Shown piece after piece: positions 34,055 through 45,545 of a DNA stretch of 64,000 nucleotides (its first letter is position 1; every line of letters begins with the position of its first letter). Source of the stretch: Gautieria morchelliformis (Eukaryota; Basidiomycota; Agaricomycetes; Gomphales; Gomphaceae); contig WHVA01000465.1 of the NCBI GenBank assembly GCA_015179125.1, positions 1 to 64,000 on the forward strand. Direction: 5' to 3'. The notes under the pieces were generated by a model, which was not told where the DNA came from, searched no databases, and saw nothing but the letters and a program-made list of their open reading frames with translations. The translations under genes were made by a program, and so were the position numbers.

Positions 34055-34210
34055 TTTTTTAATATCCACTTCTCTTGATATGGTTTATGTGTTTGACTTC
34101 ATTTTACTTGATGCAAATTGATTACTTTGGTTTTCCCCAATGTACTTGACCTTACTGATATGTTAGACTTACTGATGCATTTGACCTTACCGAGGCGCTT
34201 GACCTACACC

Positions 34211-34238
34211 CCTGCGCGAAGCGCAGGTACCCACCTAG
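34211..34238 (+). terminator. Helitron 1 3' terminus: hairpin plus CTAG
   Basis: CCTGCGC (34211-34217), loop GAA, GCGCAGG (34221-34227), then TACCCACCTAG. A 7-bp perfect stem 11 nt upstream of CTRR is the standard Helitron end, which signals termination of rolling-circle copying. Confidence 0.93.
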
Positions 34239-35965
34239 TTACACTATATGAAAACAGCTCGGTGGGTTGTGGGCGTCAAGCTTATGTCAGGTTTTAGGTC
34301 ATTAATTGGTCAGCGGCACGTGAGCGGCACAGCCACGAGCCCCTGGCCTGACCGGTTGACGCCGGTCTACCGGTCCAGCGCTGGCTGCGGTCCAGAACCG
34401 GTCTCGCGAGGACCCATCGGTCTTCCGTTCCTCCGCAGGAACAGCTGCGTAGCCCTGCCGCCCATTCTTCCCTCCCACCACCACCATCCCACCTGTTAGC
34501 ATTCTACTGGGGTGTTATAGTGCCATTCTGGTGAGTTTTGTACCTGCCTTTTGTTGTCATGTTTCTTATGTGGCTATGTCGCTTTTTTTTTGGCCTTTTT
34601 TAGGCTCTTTGCAGGTGACATAGGTCCTTCCACTGCTGTACTTCCTACCTGGGCATTATACCCCACTCCTGGTGAGCTTTATGCTGCTGTTTCTGCCCTT
34701 TTAAGGTCTGTTCTGTTTTTATTTCTTACATTTTCGCTTTTTTTTGGCATTTTTTGGCATTTTTTAGGCTCTTTGCAGGTGACTTTGGTCCTTTCACTGC
34801 TGTCCATTCTACCTGGGCATTATTCCCCTATTCTGTGAGTTTGATGCTACTGTATCTGCTATTTTAAGTATTTATATGAGGACCAGTGTCTCTGCAAGCC
34901 CTCTGGTAAAGGTTATTGTTTTATTTGGCCTTTTTAGGCTTATTTAGCCTCTCATGCCAGATATACCCTCCCTGACTGCTCTCCCTTGGGTATGTTTTCA
35001 TGCTCCTATCAGTTTCCCTCTTTTAGGCTAATTTTGTTTCTGTTTCTGTTTGAAATAGATATCTTTAAATTTGTGCTTGCAATGTATGTCTGATATTGGC
35101 AGCTTTATTGTTGCTCTACTCTTATGCCTGCATTCCTCAGGGATCCATCTACTCCACAGAGAAATCGCCAGCAGCAGCGTCAAAGGGCAAGGGAGGTGTG
35201 GGAAGGTCGTATGATGTCGCCCAATGATCGCAGAGGACATGTGCTTGCTGCTGCTGCTATCAGAGCTCAGGACCAGCCACCCCCTCCACCGCAGCCTTTC
35301 GCCATCCCTCACCCTCCTCCTAGAAGTGATGTTGCTGATCCTTTTCAACAACCTGTGGCTGGGCCATCACGTCCTCCTGATCCCAGTCCGGGAGAGCAGG
35401 TGGCAGCCCTTCGTGCTCAGTTAGCAGCTATCCCAGCAGCCCCACCCTTGAGAAGATACAGGCAGGAGCCTATACAGCCACCTCCTATTCGTCCTATAGT
35501 TGGTTCTGCTGGAATTGCAGACTTGCGTGCTCAGGCAGCTGCATTGCAGCCTTTGGGAAGGCACAGGCCTGCAACTGTACAACCAGCACCTCCTCCTCCT
35601 GTAGTAGGTTCTGCAGGAGTGGCAGCATTGTGTGCTCAGGCCAATGCAATAAGACCAATGCCTCCGCTACTCCCTGCGCTTTTGCGGCCTCTTCAGCGAC
35701 TCCCTGCTCCTCCTCAGCCTCCTCAGTGACTCCCTGCACCTCCTCAGCCTCCCCAGCCATTCCCTGCACCTCCTCAGCCGTTCCCTGCACCTCCTCAGCC
35801 GCTCCATGCACCTCCACAGCCTCTTCAGCCACTCCCTGCACCTCCTCAGCCTCCTCAGCCACTCCCTATACCTCAGCAGCGTCCTCAGCGACCTCCTCCT
35901 CCTATTCCACTTGGTCGCTCTAGAATAATTGAGGCGGATGTGCAGTGTCATGATCTGGGTCGCAT
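34239..35965 (+). mobile_element. Helitron 2, truncated, in tandem with Helitron 1
   Basis: Shares GGTGGGTTGTGGGCGTC near its 5' end (34260) with Helitron 1, and follows its CTAG end directly. It has two mini-exon/intron-like units (donors near 34531 and 34672, acceptors ending 34603 and 34767). The coding start MPAFLRDPSTP at 35124 is followed by the same Pro-rich domain, with a TGA after LPAPPQPPQ at 35727-35729; it resumes to SRIIEADVQ and is then cut by LTR N at 35966. Rep and helicase are absent. Confidence 0.8.
35124..35729 (+). pseudogene. Helitron 2 RepHel N-terminal remnant
   Basis: 201 codons beginning MPAFLRDPSTPQRNRQQQ, parallel to the Helitron 1 start, with LRAQLAAIP and VVGSAGVAAL blocks and a Pro-rich end. 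It lacks the tandem 60-residue duplication. It is not predicted to be functional. Confidence 0.82.
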
Positions 35966-36419
35966 GTAGAGTTCTTAGAAAGCTAGAATCAAATATACTC
36001 TCTCAGTGAATTTATTGTCACTGATGTATTAATACAATACCTAGAATCAAATATACTACATGATTTTCAGTCAACATGCTATGTAAATATGAAGAATACT
36101 ACTCGCCTCTCTCAGTGAATTTATTGTCACTGAGAGAGGAGTGTAATCCTGTCTCAGAAGGCATATACTTGCACCCGGCCCTTTAGCGCCCAAGGGCTCA
36201 CGCGTCGAAGTCATTTCAAACTCCGCTGGGTGCAGCCGCCTGTGAAAGTAGAAATAACAGAATGAAATGGAGAGATAGAGAGTGACTGGAAAATTTCGAA
36301 AATAAACAGAGAGATGGATGCATGGTACAAGAACAATGTGAGAAACAATTGGAAACACCACACAATAAATTGAACATATTATGCTTGATTTTGGTGCAGG
36401 AGCATAAATGCACCCAACA
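35966..36419 (-). mobile_element. Truncated LTR N, copy 2
   Basis: Near-identical to the LTR nested in A (AGAGTTCTTAGAAAGCTAGA to CACCCAACA) but lacking its first ~35 bp, where it abuts Helitron 2. No duplication is visible. To the right, 36420-36487 ends CCGGTCATGACA and may be a scrap of an S-type LTR. Confidence 0.85.
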
Positions 36420-36489
36420 GAAGATGCTAGGGAGTGATGAGGGGGAACATAGAGGTAGCGCAGTAGGAGAAATAAACCGGTCATGACAC

Positions 36490-36559
36490 TGAGTATGGTG
36501 CATGTCTGTCAATGTCTGTCACCAAAGGTCAGCACCATCCACGTTCTTCGTAAACCATC
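36490..36559 (+). repeat. R1b, left part
   Basis: GTATGGTGCATGTCTGTC and GTTCTTCGTAAA match R1c near 57,130-57,170. Element B splits this copy; CCATC (36555-36559) is its target duplication. Confidence 0.7.
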
Positions 36560-36795
36560 TGTGGGAATAGCAACATGAGGGGTGACGCAAGCAAACCGTG
36601 TCACCCCTGTCATGCCATGTGACAAACAACTCAAGGTTTCATTGTTCTTTTCGACTCACCGAATACCTGACTCCACCCTGATCTGCATACATAGCAAATC
36701 CTCCCTGACAGAATGATGGGCACTGATCGTAAAAGAATTCTCAACAAAAGGAGCATTTGCACAAGCGGATTTGCATACCCATTTCATGGAGTCTA

Positions 36796-37238
36796 TGTTG
36801 GGTGCATTTATGCTCCTGCACCAAAATCAAGCATAATATATTCGATTTATTGTATGGTGTTTCAATCTCTTCTCACATTGTTCTTGTACCATGCACCCAT
36901 TTCTCTGATCATTTTCGAAATTTTCCAGTCACTCCCTACCTCTCCATTTTATTTTGTTATTTCTATTTTCACAAGCGGCTGCACCCAGCGGAGTCTGAAT
37001 TGACTTAGACGCGCGAGCTCTTGGCGCTAAAGAGCCGGGTAGTAGTACATGCACAGTGAGACAGATTTCCCCCTCTCTCAGTGACAAATAAATTCACTGA
37101 GAGAGGCAAGTAAATTAGTCTAGTGTTCTTTTGATTTATTGACCTAGAAATCCTCTGTAGTGAATTAATTTCTAGTTTCTAGTCTATTCTTTTGAGCAAC
37201 AAGTCCATACCTACTGCCTATAATTCCTGTCCTCTACA
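36796..37238 (+). mobile_element. Solo LTR N, copy 3, nested in B gag
   Basis: 443 bp, TGTTGGGTGC to CCTCTACA, perfect duplication GTCTA at 36791-36795 and 37239-37243. Removing it rejoins the Gag reading FAQADLHTHFMESKCPDESN. It is inverted relative to copies 1 and 2. Confidence 0.92.
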
Positions 37239-38241
37239 GTCTAAGTGCCCTGACGAATCGAACGTCCATGAATACCTCAACGGACTGTGAGTCAAGAAAG
37301 AAGAATTAGCTACCTTCGGTGTAGACATCAAAGAAAAGGATTACTGATCGATGAGTATAAAATCCCTCTCCCTGCATCTCTCAGCCTTTTCATCGAATCC
37401 CCTAGCTGGTGCCAAGCTATACAGCTCGACAAAAACTATCGACCCCGACGAACTCATTACGTTAGTATCTGAAGAGTATGAGCATCACGTAGCTCAGTGG
37501 TCTAGATGCTCAGGGAATGTTAGTGGGAAAGGTGAAGACAAGGACGAGGCAATGTTTGTCTCACCTAGTGGAAAGGGAAAGAAAGTCGATCAAAAACCGA
37601 AAGGGACATGCTGGAACTGCGGTGACAAGGGACACTACAAGAATAAGTGTCCCAAGCCTGTTAAAGAGACCGGTGACAAGAAACACGACTCACAAAAAGG
37701 GGGTGGCTCTGCAAATGCCGCTATCGAATCAGATGACAAAGATGAGGGTGCTTTCTTCACCGATCTCAATGATGACGATGAGCTCCCGGTGCTGCTATCC
37801 AACTACGAGTCCGACTCGGATGCTGAAGAACATACCGATGATTGGTGTTCTGAAATGGGCAATGACACTGAGTATATCGAGTCACAGGACATTGTTGACA
37901 GAAGCGAGTGTGCTTACCCAGTCAACGTCTATGATGATCAGGCGGTCGCAGAAGCTGAAAATGCAAATGCTGTCCACATCAAAGACAGCACAGAAGCAGA
38001 AAATCAAATGCACACCGAGGTATACGACTCCAGCTGCAGCAGGCACATCACCCCATACCGCGAGGCAGTGACAGGCTTCAAGGCTATAAGTCCTAAGTCG
38101 TTCCAAGCTGCAAATAAACAGAGTTTCAATGCGGTTGGAACAGGCGAGATGGTGATAGACGTACCAAACGGAGTCACGACATCTCAGCTAAGGCTAACTG
38201 AGGTGTTGGACTCACCTGAGGTTGGCTATACCCTCGTATGA
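37239..38241 (+). pseudogene. Element B gag C-terminal half
   Basis: Encodes SKCPDESNVHEYLNGL, then stops, then YSSTKTIDPDELITLVSEEY and the knuckle CWNCGDKGHYKNKC. After an acidic stretch comes a protease-like YDSSCSRHITPYR, where the usual D-S/T-G/A triad reads D-S-S. It ends at TGA (38239-38241) in YTLV*VGRLD, inside the conserved block before integrase. Confidence 0.85.
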
Positions 38242-39342
38242 GTTGGAAGACTTGACAAGGCTGGTTTCACTCTGACATTTGCAGACGGCAAATGTGTTAT
38301 ACAAGAGCGAAATGGCCAGAAGGTTGGGACAGTCAAAAAATCTGGACGAGGCCTTTACAGAGTCACACATGAGTCTGATGCAGTGAATACTGCTGTAGAA
38401 ACACTCAGCTTGGACCAATTTCACCGGCACATGGGACACATTGCCCCAGAGACAGCTAGGAACCTGGTTACCAACGGTCTGGTAACAGGAGTAAAGCTTG
38501 AAGTCTTACCATCAGGAAAACCCTTCTTTTGGGAGTCTTGTGTATATGCTAAGGCGACTCGCAAACCTGTCCTGAAAGCCAGGGAGGGCAGTCGTGCCTC
38601 AAGCTTTGGCGATGAGGTGCATAGCGATCTATGGGGACTGGCTCCAGTTGCCACCAAAGCTGGCAAAAGATACTATGTTACTTTCACAGATGACATGTCA
38701 AGATTAACGCACCTACATTTGTTGCACACAAAAGATGAGGCCTTCGCAGCATACAAAGAGTACGACAGGTGGTGTAACACGCAGCTGAATGCTCGTGTCA
38801 AGACACTTCACTCGGACAGAGGTGGTGAATACCTTGGCAAGGAATTCATAGTGTACCTGAAGTCAAAAGGAACCACGCAGAAACTCACCGTGCATGACAC
38901 ACCCCAACACAATGGAGTTGCCGAACGCCATAATCGAAGCATCGTTGAATTTGTACGGGCCTTGCTACACGCCAGTGGATTGCCGAGATTCCTATGGGGT
39001 GAGGCTGCACGTCATGTCATATGGATTATGAATCGCACGTCAACCAAGGCCATTGCTAGGAAAACACCATACGAAGCTGCCTTTGGCAAAAAGCCTGATC
39101 TGAAACATGTGCGGGAATGGGGTGAGAGAGTATGGGTGTGCATAGAAAGTGGTGGCAAACTCGGGGGACACGTGTCAGAGGGACGATGGTTCAGGATTGA
39201 TGAGCGCAGCAAAGGGTATCGGATCTATTGGCCTGAAAAGCAAACGGTAACTGTCGAGAGGAGCATTCACTTCAACAACTCAAGTTCATCAGCTGCACAT
39301 CTCAAGGGGGAGGATTGGCAAGTAACCGAGACTGGTAACTGA
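38242..39342 (+). pseudogene. Element B integrase
   Basis: VGRLDKAGFTLTFADGKC, the zinc region HRHMGHIAPETARNL with a changed knuckle (CVYAKATRK for C..C), and the core HSDLWGLAP, LHSDRGGEYLGKEF and PQHNGVAERHNRS with D, D and E kept. The frame ends at TGA (39340-39342) with the linker to RT broken. It is the longest intact-looking domain of B. Confidence 0.88.
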
Positions 39343-39742
39343 CTCACCTCCCTCTCAAGGAGCTAAAACTACCGTTGCCTCAGTACCCCCCACCATCAAC
39401 CCACCTAGCAGCCCAGCCAACCAAATTCCATCTGACTCCAAAGCCAAAGCACCCACCAAACGCGTACTCAAGCCAAGTCAGCAAATTCATGACATTTTGT
39501 AAGGACACGGAACTTCCACTCACCAATCCTCCGATCCAGTCATCCCAACGGGAGTCCAAATGCAAATGCCTACTACCGTTGAGACAAACACAGAAGTTCT
39601 AGAAGGGGAGGGATCATCAGATTGGTTAATGCTAGCCGACGAACTCGATGAGTATGCACTTGTAGCTGAGACAAGTGAACTTGAAGCCATAGAACCACGG
39701 TCCCTTGCTGAACCCAAATGATGCCCCAGGTCTCCCTCCGAA

Positions 39743-41169
39743 GTGGGTGGCTGGGATGAGTTGGTGCTCTTCCGTCAGGTATGCAAGGTCCTCCGGCCGT
39801 GGCATTTGTGGGAGGCAGCTATTCACGAAGAATTAGCAGTGCTCCGCGATGCCGGTACCTGGAAACTCACCGAAGCCCCACCTGGAGCCAACATCGTAGG
39901 CTCCAAATGGGTTTTCCATGCCAAGAAAGATTCAGCTGGAAACGTGGTGCATTATAAGGCTCGACTTGTTGCTCAAGGATTCTCACAAGTACCTGGAGTG
40001 GACTACTTCGATACCTTTGCTCCCATCACAAAACTCGCCTCAATTCGCACGGTACTTGCCCTGGCCACTGCAAATGATATGGAGTTACATCAGATAGATA
40101 TCAAAGGCACATATCTAAATGGAGAACTCACTGATAATGAGACGATCTACATGTCTCAACCCCCAGGGTATCACCCTCCAAGCTCTTCTGGTAAGGTTTG
40201 CCACCTACAGAAAACTTTATATGGACTTAAGCAGTCCAGTCGACGATGGTATAAAAAACTCGTGGATATCATACTTACCAAACTGCTCTCCTCTCACTGC
40301 GATGTAGACCAGGCTGTATTCTTTCGCCGCTCAAATGACTTTCTTGTGATTGTTTTGATACATGTCGATGATTGCACAATTGCAGCAACGACAGAAATGT
40401 TAGTAAAACAGTTCAAGGCAGGAATCACGAGGCATGTCAAAATAACGGACCTGGGTGAACTACACTGGTTATTAGGGATTGAACTCAAACGCGACAGAGA
40501 ACGACATACCATTCATCTTTCCCAAAGGTCCTATATCACCTCCATAATACGCTGTTACAATCTCAATGACCTAAAGCCCGCATCCACACCAATGGAATGC
40601 GGTCTGTTACTTTCAATGTCCCAAACACCCAAAACTGCTGCCGAATGGGCTCTGATGCGTGACACACCATACAGAGAGGCCGTAGGATCACTGATGTATG
40701 CAGCATTAGGAACGCACCCTGACATTGCCTTCACTGCGTATCCCGATACTCAACGAAGTTCAGCCCTACTCACTGGAATGCAGTAAAAAGAATTTTTCAG
40801 TATCTAAAAGGAACTGCAAACCTTTGGCTGACTTACGGACATGCAAAGAATGCGCTGACCGGTTATGCTGATGCTGATGGCAGCATGGCGCAGGACAGGC
40901 ACACTATTTCTGGATATGTGTTTATAATTCACAGAGGCGCAGTTTCCTGGAGCGCAAAAAGCCAAAACATCATTTCTCTGTCCACAATGGAGAGCAAATA
41001 TGTGGCAGTAACTCACACAGAAAAAGAAGCTTTATGGCTTCGCTCCCTTATCAAACAGCTTTTCGACAATGATTTGTCTGCCACAACCCTGTTTTCCGAC
41101 AACCAATTGGCTATTGCACTCACAAAAGATCATCAGTACCACGCGCGAACCAAACATATAGACCTATGA
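39743..41169 (+). pseudogene. Element B RT and RNase H
   Basis: RT: GTWKLTEAPPGANIVGSKWV, KARLVAQGFSQVPGVDYFDT, LYGLKQSSRRWYKKL, and HVDDC where YVDD is usual (both catalytic Asp kept). A frameshift near 40,740 precedes LKGTANLWLTYG; RNase H follows with MESKYVAVTHTEKEALWLR. It ends at 41167-41169, where CGA-to-TGA gives IDL*YHF; the tail IADTLTKALP continues to 41,320. Confidence 0.88.
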
Positions 41170-41326
41170 TATCATTTCATCTGCTGGATCGTTGAAAAAG
41201 GGGCAGTTCGATTAGTCTACTGCCCGACCGACGACATGATCGCAGACACACTCACCAAGGCTTTGCCGTCTGCACAAGCCAAGCACCTTGCAGTAGAGCT
41301 CGGGCTGATGACGGTTTGAGGGGGAG

Positions 41327-41697
41327 TGTGGGAATGGCAACGTGAGGGGTGATGCAAGCAAACCGTGTCACCCATGTCACACCATGTGACAAACAACTCA
41401 AGGTTTCATTGTTCTTTTACATATTCCATTGTCCGTCATAAATAGATAGTCCACTGCGCAGCAGTCATTGTTCTATTCCTCCCATTGTTCCCTAGAGTAT
41501 AAAGCAGCTAGCTAGTACATCTTCTTCCCTCAGTCGTCTGCACTACGAAGCGAACACTGAGGTAAGAGATATCCCAAGTCTCGAGTAATTTATTTACTTA
41601 TCTATGCGTTGTAGTATTTCTCGTATAGGTAATAACAACAGTCCTTTGCAATATGAAGTGAACACTGAGTATTTCTCGTATAGCTATAATTATTATA
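41327..41697 (+). repeat. 3' LTR of element B
   Basis: Preceded by the polypurine tract TTGAGGGGGAG. Starts TGTGGGAATGG. The right end is set by the CCATC duplication; it reads TTATTATA instead of CA, so either the end has mutated or the LTR proper ends at AACAACA (41640). It contains two copies of GAAGYGAACACTGAG. Confidence 0.6.
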
Positions 41698-41950
41698 CCA
41701 TCGTCAGTATTATCAAGGGACAGGTTCACATCAGTATACCGACCCCTACATAATTCACCAGTGCGCACTAACGGTTACAGCGCCACGTGTGATGAATCGC
41801 AACCGAATTGAGGGTAATGCGGCACCACGCGCGGCTGGGAGCCAAGAATAGAAACATGGATTCGAAGATCTGAGGAAGTGCGTGCTTCTCACGATCTGTG
41901 GTTTGGCTTGCAAGCTTCGGGGCTTCTGCTTCCTAAGCCAATGCCTGTAC
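41698..41950 (+). repeat. R1b, right part
   Basis: CAGTATACCGACCCC, GCCACGTGTGATGAAT, GGGAGCCAAGAATAGAAACA and GCTTCTGCTTCCTAAGC match R1c in order. Confidence 0.82.
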
Positions 41951-44830
41951 GGTGCGTGAGCATTGTCACCTCTAGATTGCACATCAGATATTTTAGAATA
42001 CAGAATTTATATATCTACAATCCACATCTTGACCCTGTGCCCATGGGCGCTATAGTTACCATTGTTATTGCTTCCGCCCATTATGACCACTAACCAGTAT
42101 ATTTGGAACTCTACCGGGAGGAATCAATACACAGAGTTTCGTGCATGCACCATCCCCATACAACTATAGATTGTACTAGTCTAAGTGAAAATCTACTGAA
42201 GACAAGCCAAACAACGAGGTAATAAGCAACCACCTAATCAAATATCACCGTCATGGCATTACAAGTAGAAAATGAAAGAGTGAGTTACTTTGGGTTGAGC
42301 ACATGGTGAAAATAAGGTAAATAAACACTTTCTTCCTTTGAATTGCAACTGAGGACAATCAGTGGAATGACTGTAGCTCATCAGCATGCAGTATTGGGAC
42401 TAACTGCTTCCGGTGCAACAACTCGTGCCCTCCCAGCTCCAGAGACTGTAAATGTCACAAATATTATAGTCTCACACGATCTCCCCTTTTCTTCGTCCAC
42501 ACCGTGCATACATTCTTACAATCCCCACTCGATAAAGTGGTACATCCCCGTCGACGATTGGATGGACGGCAATGAAGAATGAGAGCTTTCCCCATTCCCT
42601 CTTGTCTTCTGACCAAGACCAGAGCAATTATATGGATGTCAATGATGAGGATGTCTACTGTTCCCTTGAGACTCTGAGGATATTGGTCATCTTGGAGAGG
42701 TTCGATATGACCTCAGAGTCATGTTGCGGATCTGGGAACGGCGTTGCTGGTTTCCAATTGCATTGGTGATCGATAGGTGTAATCAATTAATGCACTCAAA
42801 GACGGCATCTAACTTCATTCAAAGTCCCCAGGGACTCACCGGGAAGTGTCACTGTCCGGCACTTGGGAGCGACCATCAGTACACTTCTGGCTACCAGAGT
42901 CAATGGGTGCAAACTACCCCTAGAAGAATGCTTGCGCACCGCTCTCGTCAAACATTAGCAACTGCAATCGGCAATACAACCACTCAAAGATTTGAAGACT
43001 TGAAAACTGTCACACTGAGTGTACGCGAATACGAAATCTTGTCTTCCCAATTGTGGCTTTCATCTGGAGATGAGCACACTCTTGTCGGCTGGCTTTTCCA
43101 GGAAAGCAGTACGACACTTACAACTGTCGTGCTAGGTTCATGGATGGTTTGGCATCCACGAACCATGTAGGCGAGAACTGGAGAGTCCCATTCACTGTAG
43201 AAACAATAGGCGCTGTATACCAGCGCTTTTCAAGCCAACGCCGCTGAGACGCTCCTTTTTGCACTTGCCAGACGCCCCTTAAATTTTCAACATAATCAAA
43301 AGCTGAGGTACTGATCCTAGGCTTGGATTAGGACTTGTATCAAGGTACAAAAATTTCAATATACACAAAGTGAAATACCTTTTATTTGTATACACAAGAA
43401 GTGAAGGTAAATTGCCGTTTACCTATTCCTGATCGTCTATCGCATCAACTGTACAAGAAAAACTGCCACTTCAGTTGATGATCCCCCACTTGCTCCCACG
43501 TCGAACTATGCATTCCCTACCGATGCAACCAAGTTCAAGTGCGAGTGTGGGTCTGAAGGGAGCTCTGGAATATGAGTGCGGGAATACGAGTGCGGGAGTC
43601 CGAGTCCGAGTCCGGAGAGCGAGCATGGGAATGGGAGAATTCGAGTGCGGGAGTGTGAGGGTGAGTGCGGCACTGTGAGTCCGGGGGTCCCGGGAGTGGG
43701 AGTGGGAGTGCCAATGCAAGAATGCGAGCGCGGGGATGCATGTCTGAAGTGTTAGTGCCGGCAATGTACTCATCATTGACCGGTTCATTATATCGGGTGC
43801 GCCGAAAGCACAAGTTCCAGAGGATATTGAAGCAAGTGAGCCCCAGGCACAAGAGCTAGAATTTACACAGTCTACTGAGATCCTTGGCAGATGAATCAGT
43901 CTCGACAAAAGTCTCGCTGACTTGGTAAGGGTTTGGGTTACTGAGAACTGATATCATAATACAGTTGTGTGAGAACATGTATTCGAGTGCAATTAATACA
44001 GGCGACTGTAATTCAGCACTCACGTCGATGAGTCCAGACAGTGAGGATGAATAATTAAAAATGACACAGCAATGAGGCTGTAAATGTGGTATGTGAAGGA
44101 GAACATAGCTGGCGGGGTTGGGAATGGGAAGCCCGCATATGGCAACTGTCCTGAGACAGTCTGCTCAGCAAACAGTGAGTCGAGGCCATTGGAAACCGAA
44201 ATCAAATCGTATGTTGAAACTGCGATAGCAGGGAACACAACCGCCTGATTTAAAATAGCATGAGCCTCTAGCAAAAGGGGGATTGCGAGAAGACTTGCGT
44301 AGTCACCACGCCAGACGAGTCTGTCACGTTTTGCGCCATCGATGACCGCGCTGGAACCCTTCGCAATTGTAGTATTGAGGTAGGTCAGTGATCCGAGTCA
44401 ATCTGATCGTGCAACTGCGAGTTGGAAGTGCGTTATGAGTTATGAGGAATCTGAATCCAACCAACTGGAGTAGGTGATTGAACATCGTATGAGAGCTAGA
44501 CCTTGAACCGGGGAACCATCACCTTGATAGAATTTCCCAGGAACTGAGTCGAAGTGCCTCTCAGCATCCAGATCTCTATTGGCGCTACTATGGCTCATCC
44601 GGGGGGTCGCTTGCACAGCTTAGTGCAGCTTGCACCCGCTTCCGGTGACATTGACGTTGAACTCGTCTGAGTTCCGTGGTACAAGAAGGTATGCAGAGGA
44701 ACGGTTCCTTCTCCGCCATGGGTGATGGTCCTGGTGTGGGACTAGAACACACTCATCTCTTACAAATTTTATTTCGAGCTCCGGAGTAACCCCAGTTGGA
44801 CTAGAAAAAAAAGCTCATGTCATTTCGACT
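41951..44830. other. No recognisable gene; G-rich low complexity inside
   Basis: Open frames up to 149 codons exist (42721-43170; 43471-43908 minus), but none shows a motif, a plausible start with introns, or a relative in the window. 43540-43735 is a degenerate GAGTGCGGGA/GGGAGTGGGAGTG repeat. Confidence 0.5.
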
Positions 44831-44837
44831 TCTGCAG

Positions 44838-44850
44838 GCTTATATAAGCA
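44838..44850 (+). promoter_or_regulatory. TATA-like box before the DUF6534-like gene
   Basis: GCTTATATAAGC, palindromic, ~60 bp upstream of the ATG at 44902, with a pyrimidine-rich CACCCAAACCACCC leader between. Confidence 0.5.
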
Positions 44851-44901
44851 CGTTCTTTCCCCACATCACCCAAACCACCCTCGCACTCTCACCTTTCCGC
44901 C

Positions 44902-45545
44902 ATGATTCACTCTCACAGTCTCTGCATGCGTGAACCTACTGCATCCACTCACCATTGCCTCTTTGTTGTCAGAATGCATCCCAGACTTTCTTTCATCTCG
45001 ATCCTCAATGCCGACACGATCTCCATTTTTCACCACACTCGATTTGCTCTCGATATATTCCTTGCTCGTACGATTTACCCTAGATTTCCATCCTACGAAG
45101 CGCTAGATACGGCAACCTGATCAAGCTTTCCAACGCATACATCTCCGTGTCCTATGGCCTGATGATGAGTGCCGTCATTGCTGTCATCGTACAGTGGTTC
45201 TTCTGTTACTGAATCTGTTCATTGAGCAAATCCTGGTTGCTCGCTAGCCTCATTGCAGCGGTGCGTATATGCTTCTTGTCAACTCACATTGTTCTAAGAC
45301 ATGTCCAGATTTCTCTGATGCAGGGTGTCACCTTGCTCATTATTGGCATTCGGGTTTGTAGTTTTTTGGCATTTGGCATTTGTCCTATTTAACTCACTCG
45401 TGTTGACAGGGCCATATTGTTGTGAATTTCTCCGTGGCCTGTGCTCACATTGATCTGGTAGCACTATATGTACGTGTCCCAGCAGTCGTCACTGAATTGT
45501 CATTCAAGTTACCTTGTATGCAGATTTGGCTTATCATTCTATCCC
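44902..45545 (+). pseudogene. DUF6534-like membrane protein, broken
   Basis: Exons read YGNLIKLSNAYISVSYGL, MMSAVIAVIVQWFFCY, ICSLSKSWLLASLIAA, GVTLLIIGIR, GHIVVNFSVACAHIDLVALY and IWLIIL, joined across GT-AG introns at about 45259-45321, 45355-45415 and 45471-45525. The order of hydrophobic segments and the FF.YRI..LS string fit the fungal DUF6534 seven-helix family. A TGA at 45210-45212 stands where family members have Arg (CYR, CGA-to-TGA). The N-terminus is uncertain and the C-terminal half does not match. Function in the family is unknown. Confidence 0.55.

Larger units (their letters stand above)
27600..34238 (+). mobile_element. Helitron 1, nearly complete (rolling-circle transposon)
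   Basis: Inserted between A (27599) and T (34239), the usual Helitron target. It starts TCTAAGAG and ends CTAG with a perfect hairpin 11 bp before the end. A start at TCAGTGGG (27618) is also possible, since Helitron 2 shares GGTGGGTTGTGGGCGTC there. It carries an exon/intron-like array, a Pro-rich N-terminus, a Rep (HUH, two-Tyr) domain and a Pif1-type helicase in one frame broken by a stop and two compensating frameshifts. It interrupts element E, so it is younger than E. Confidence 0.88.
36560..41697 (+). mobile_element. Ty1/copia element B (third family) with nested LTR
   Basis: Plus orientation. A decayed 5' LTR starts at 36560 (TGTGGGAATAGCAAC) and the 3' LTR at 41327 (TGTGGGAATGGCAACG). 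The duplication CCATC flanks it at 36555-36559 and 41698-41702, supported by R1 sequence resuming on both sides. Only ~90 bp of the 5' LTR aligns with the 3' LTR. Gag, integrase, RT and RNase H are all recognisable and all broken. Confidence 0.82.

Noticed and set aside
42721-43170. 149-codon plus-strand frame
   Set aside because: No family features, no upstream promoter or supporting exons.
44902-45120. 72-codon frame taken as a complete gene
   Set aside because: It ends in another frame than the membrane exons that follow; better seen as the start region of the DUF6534-like pseudogene.
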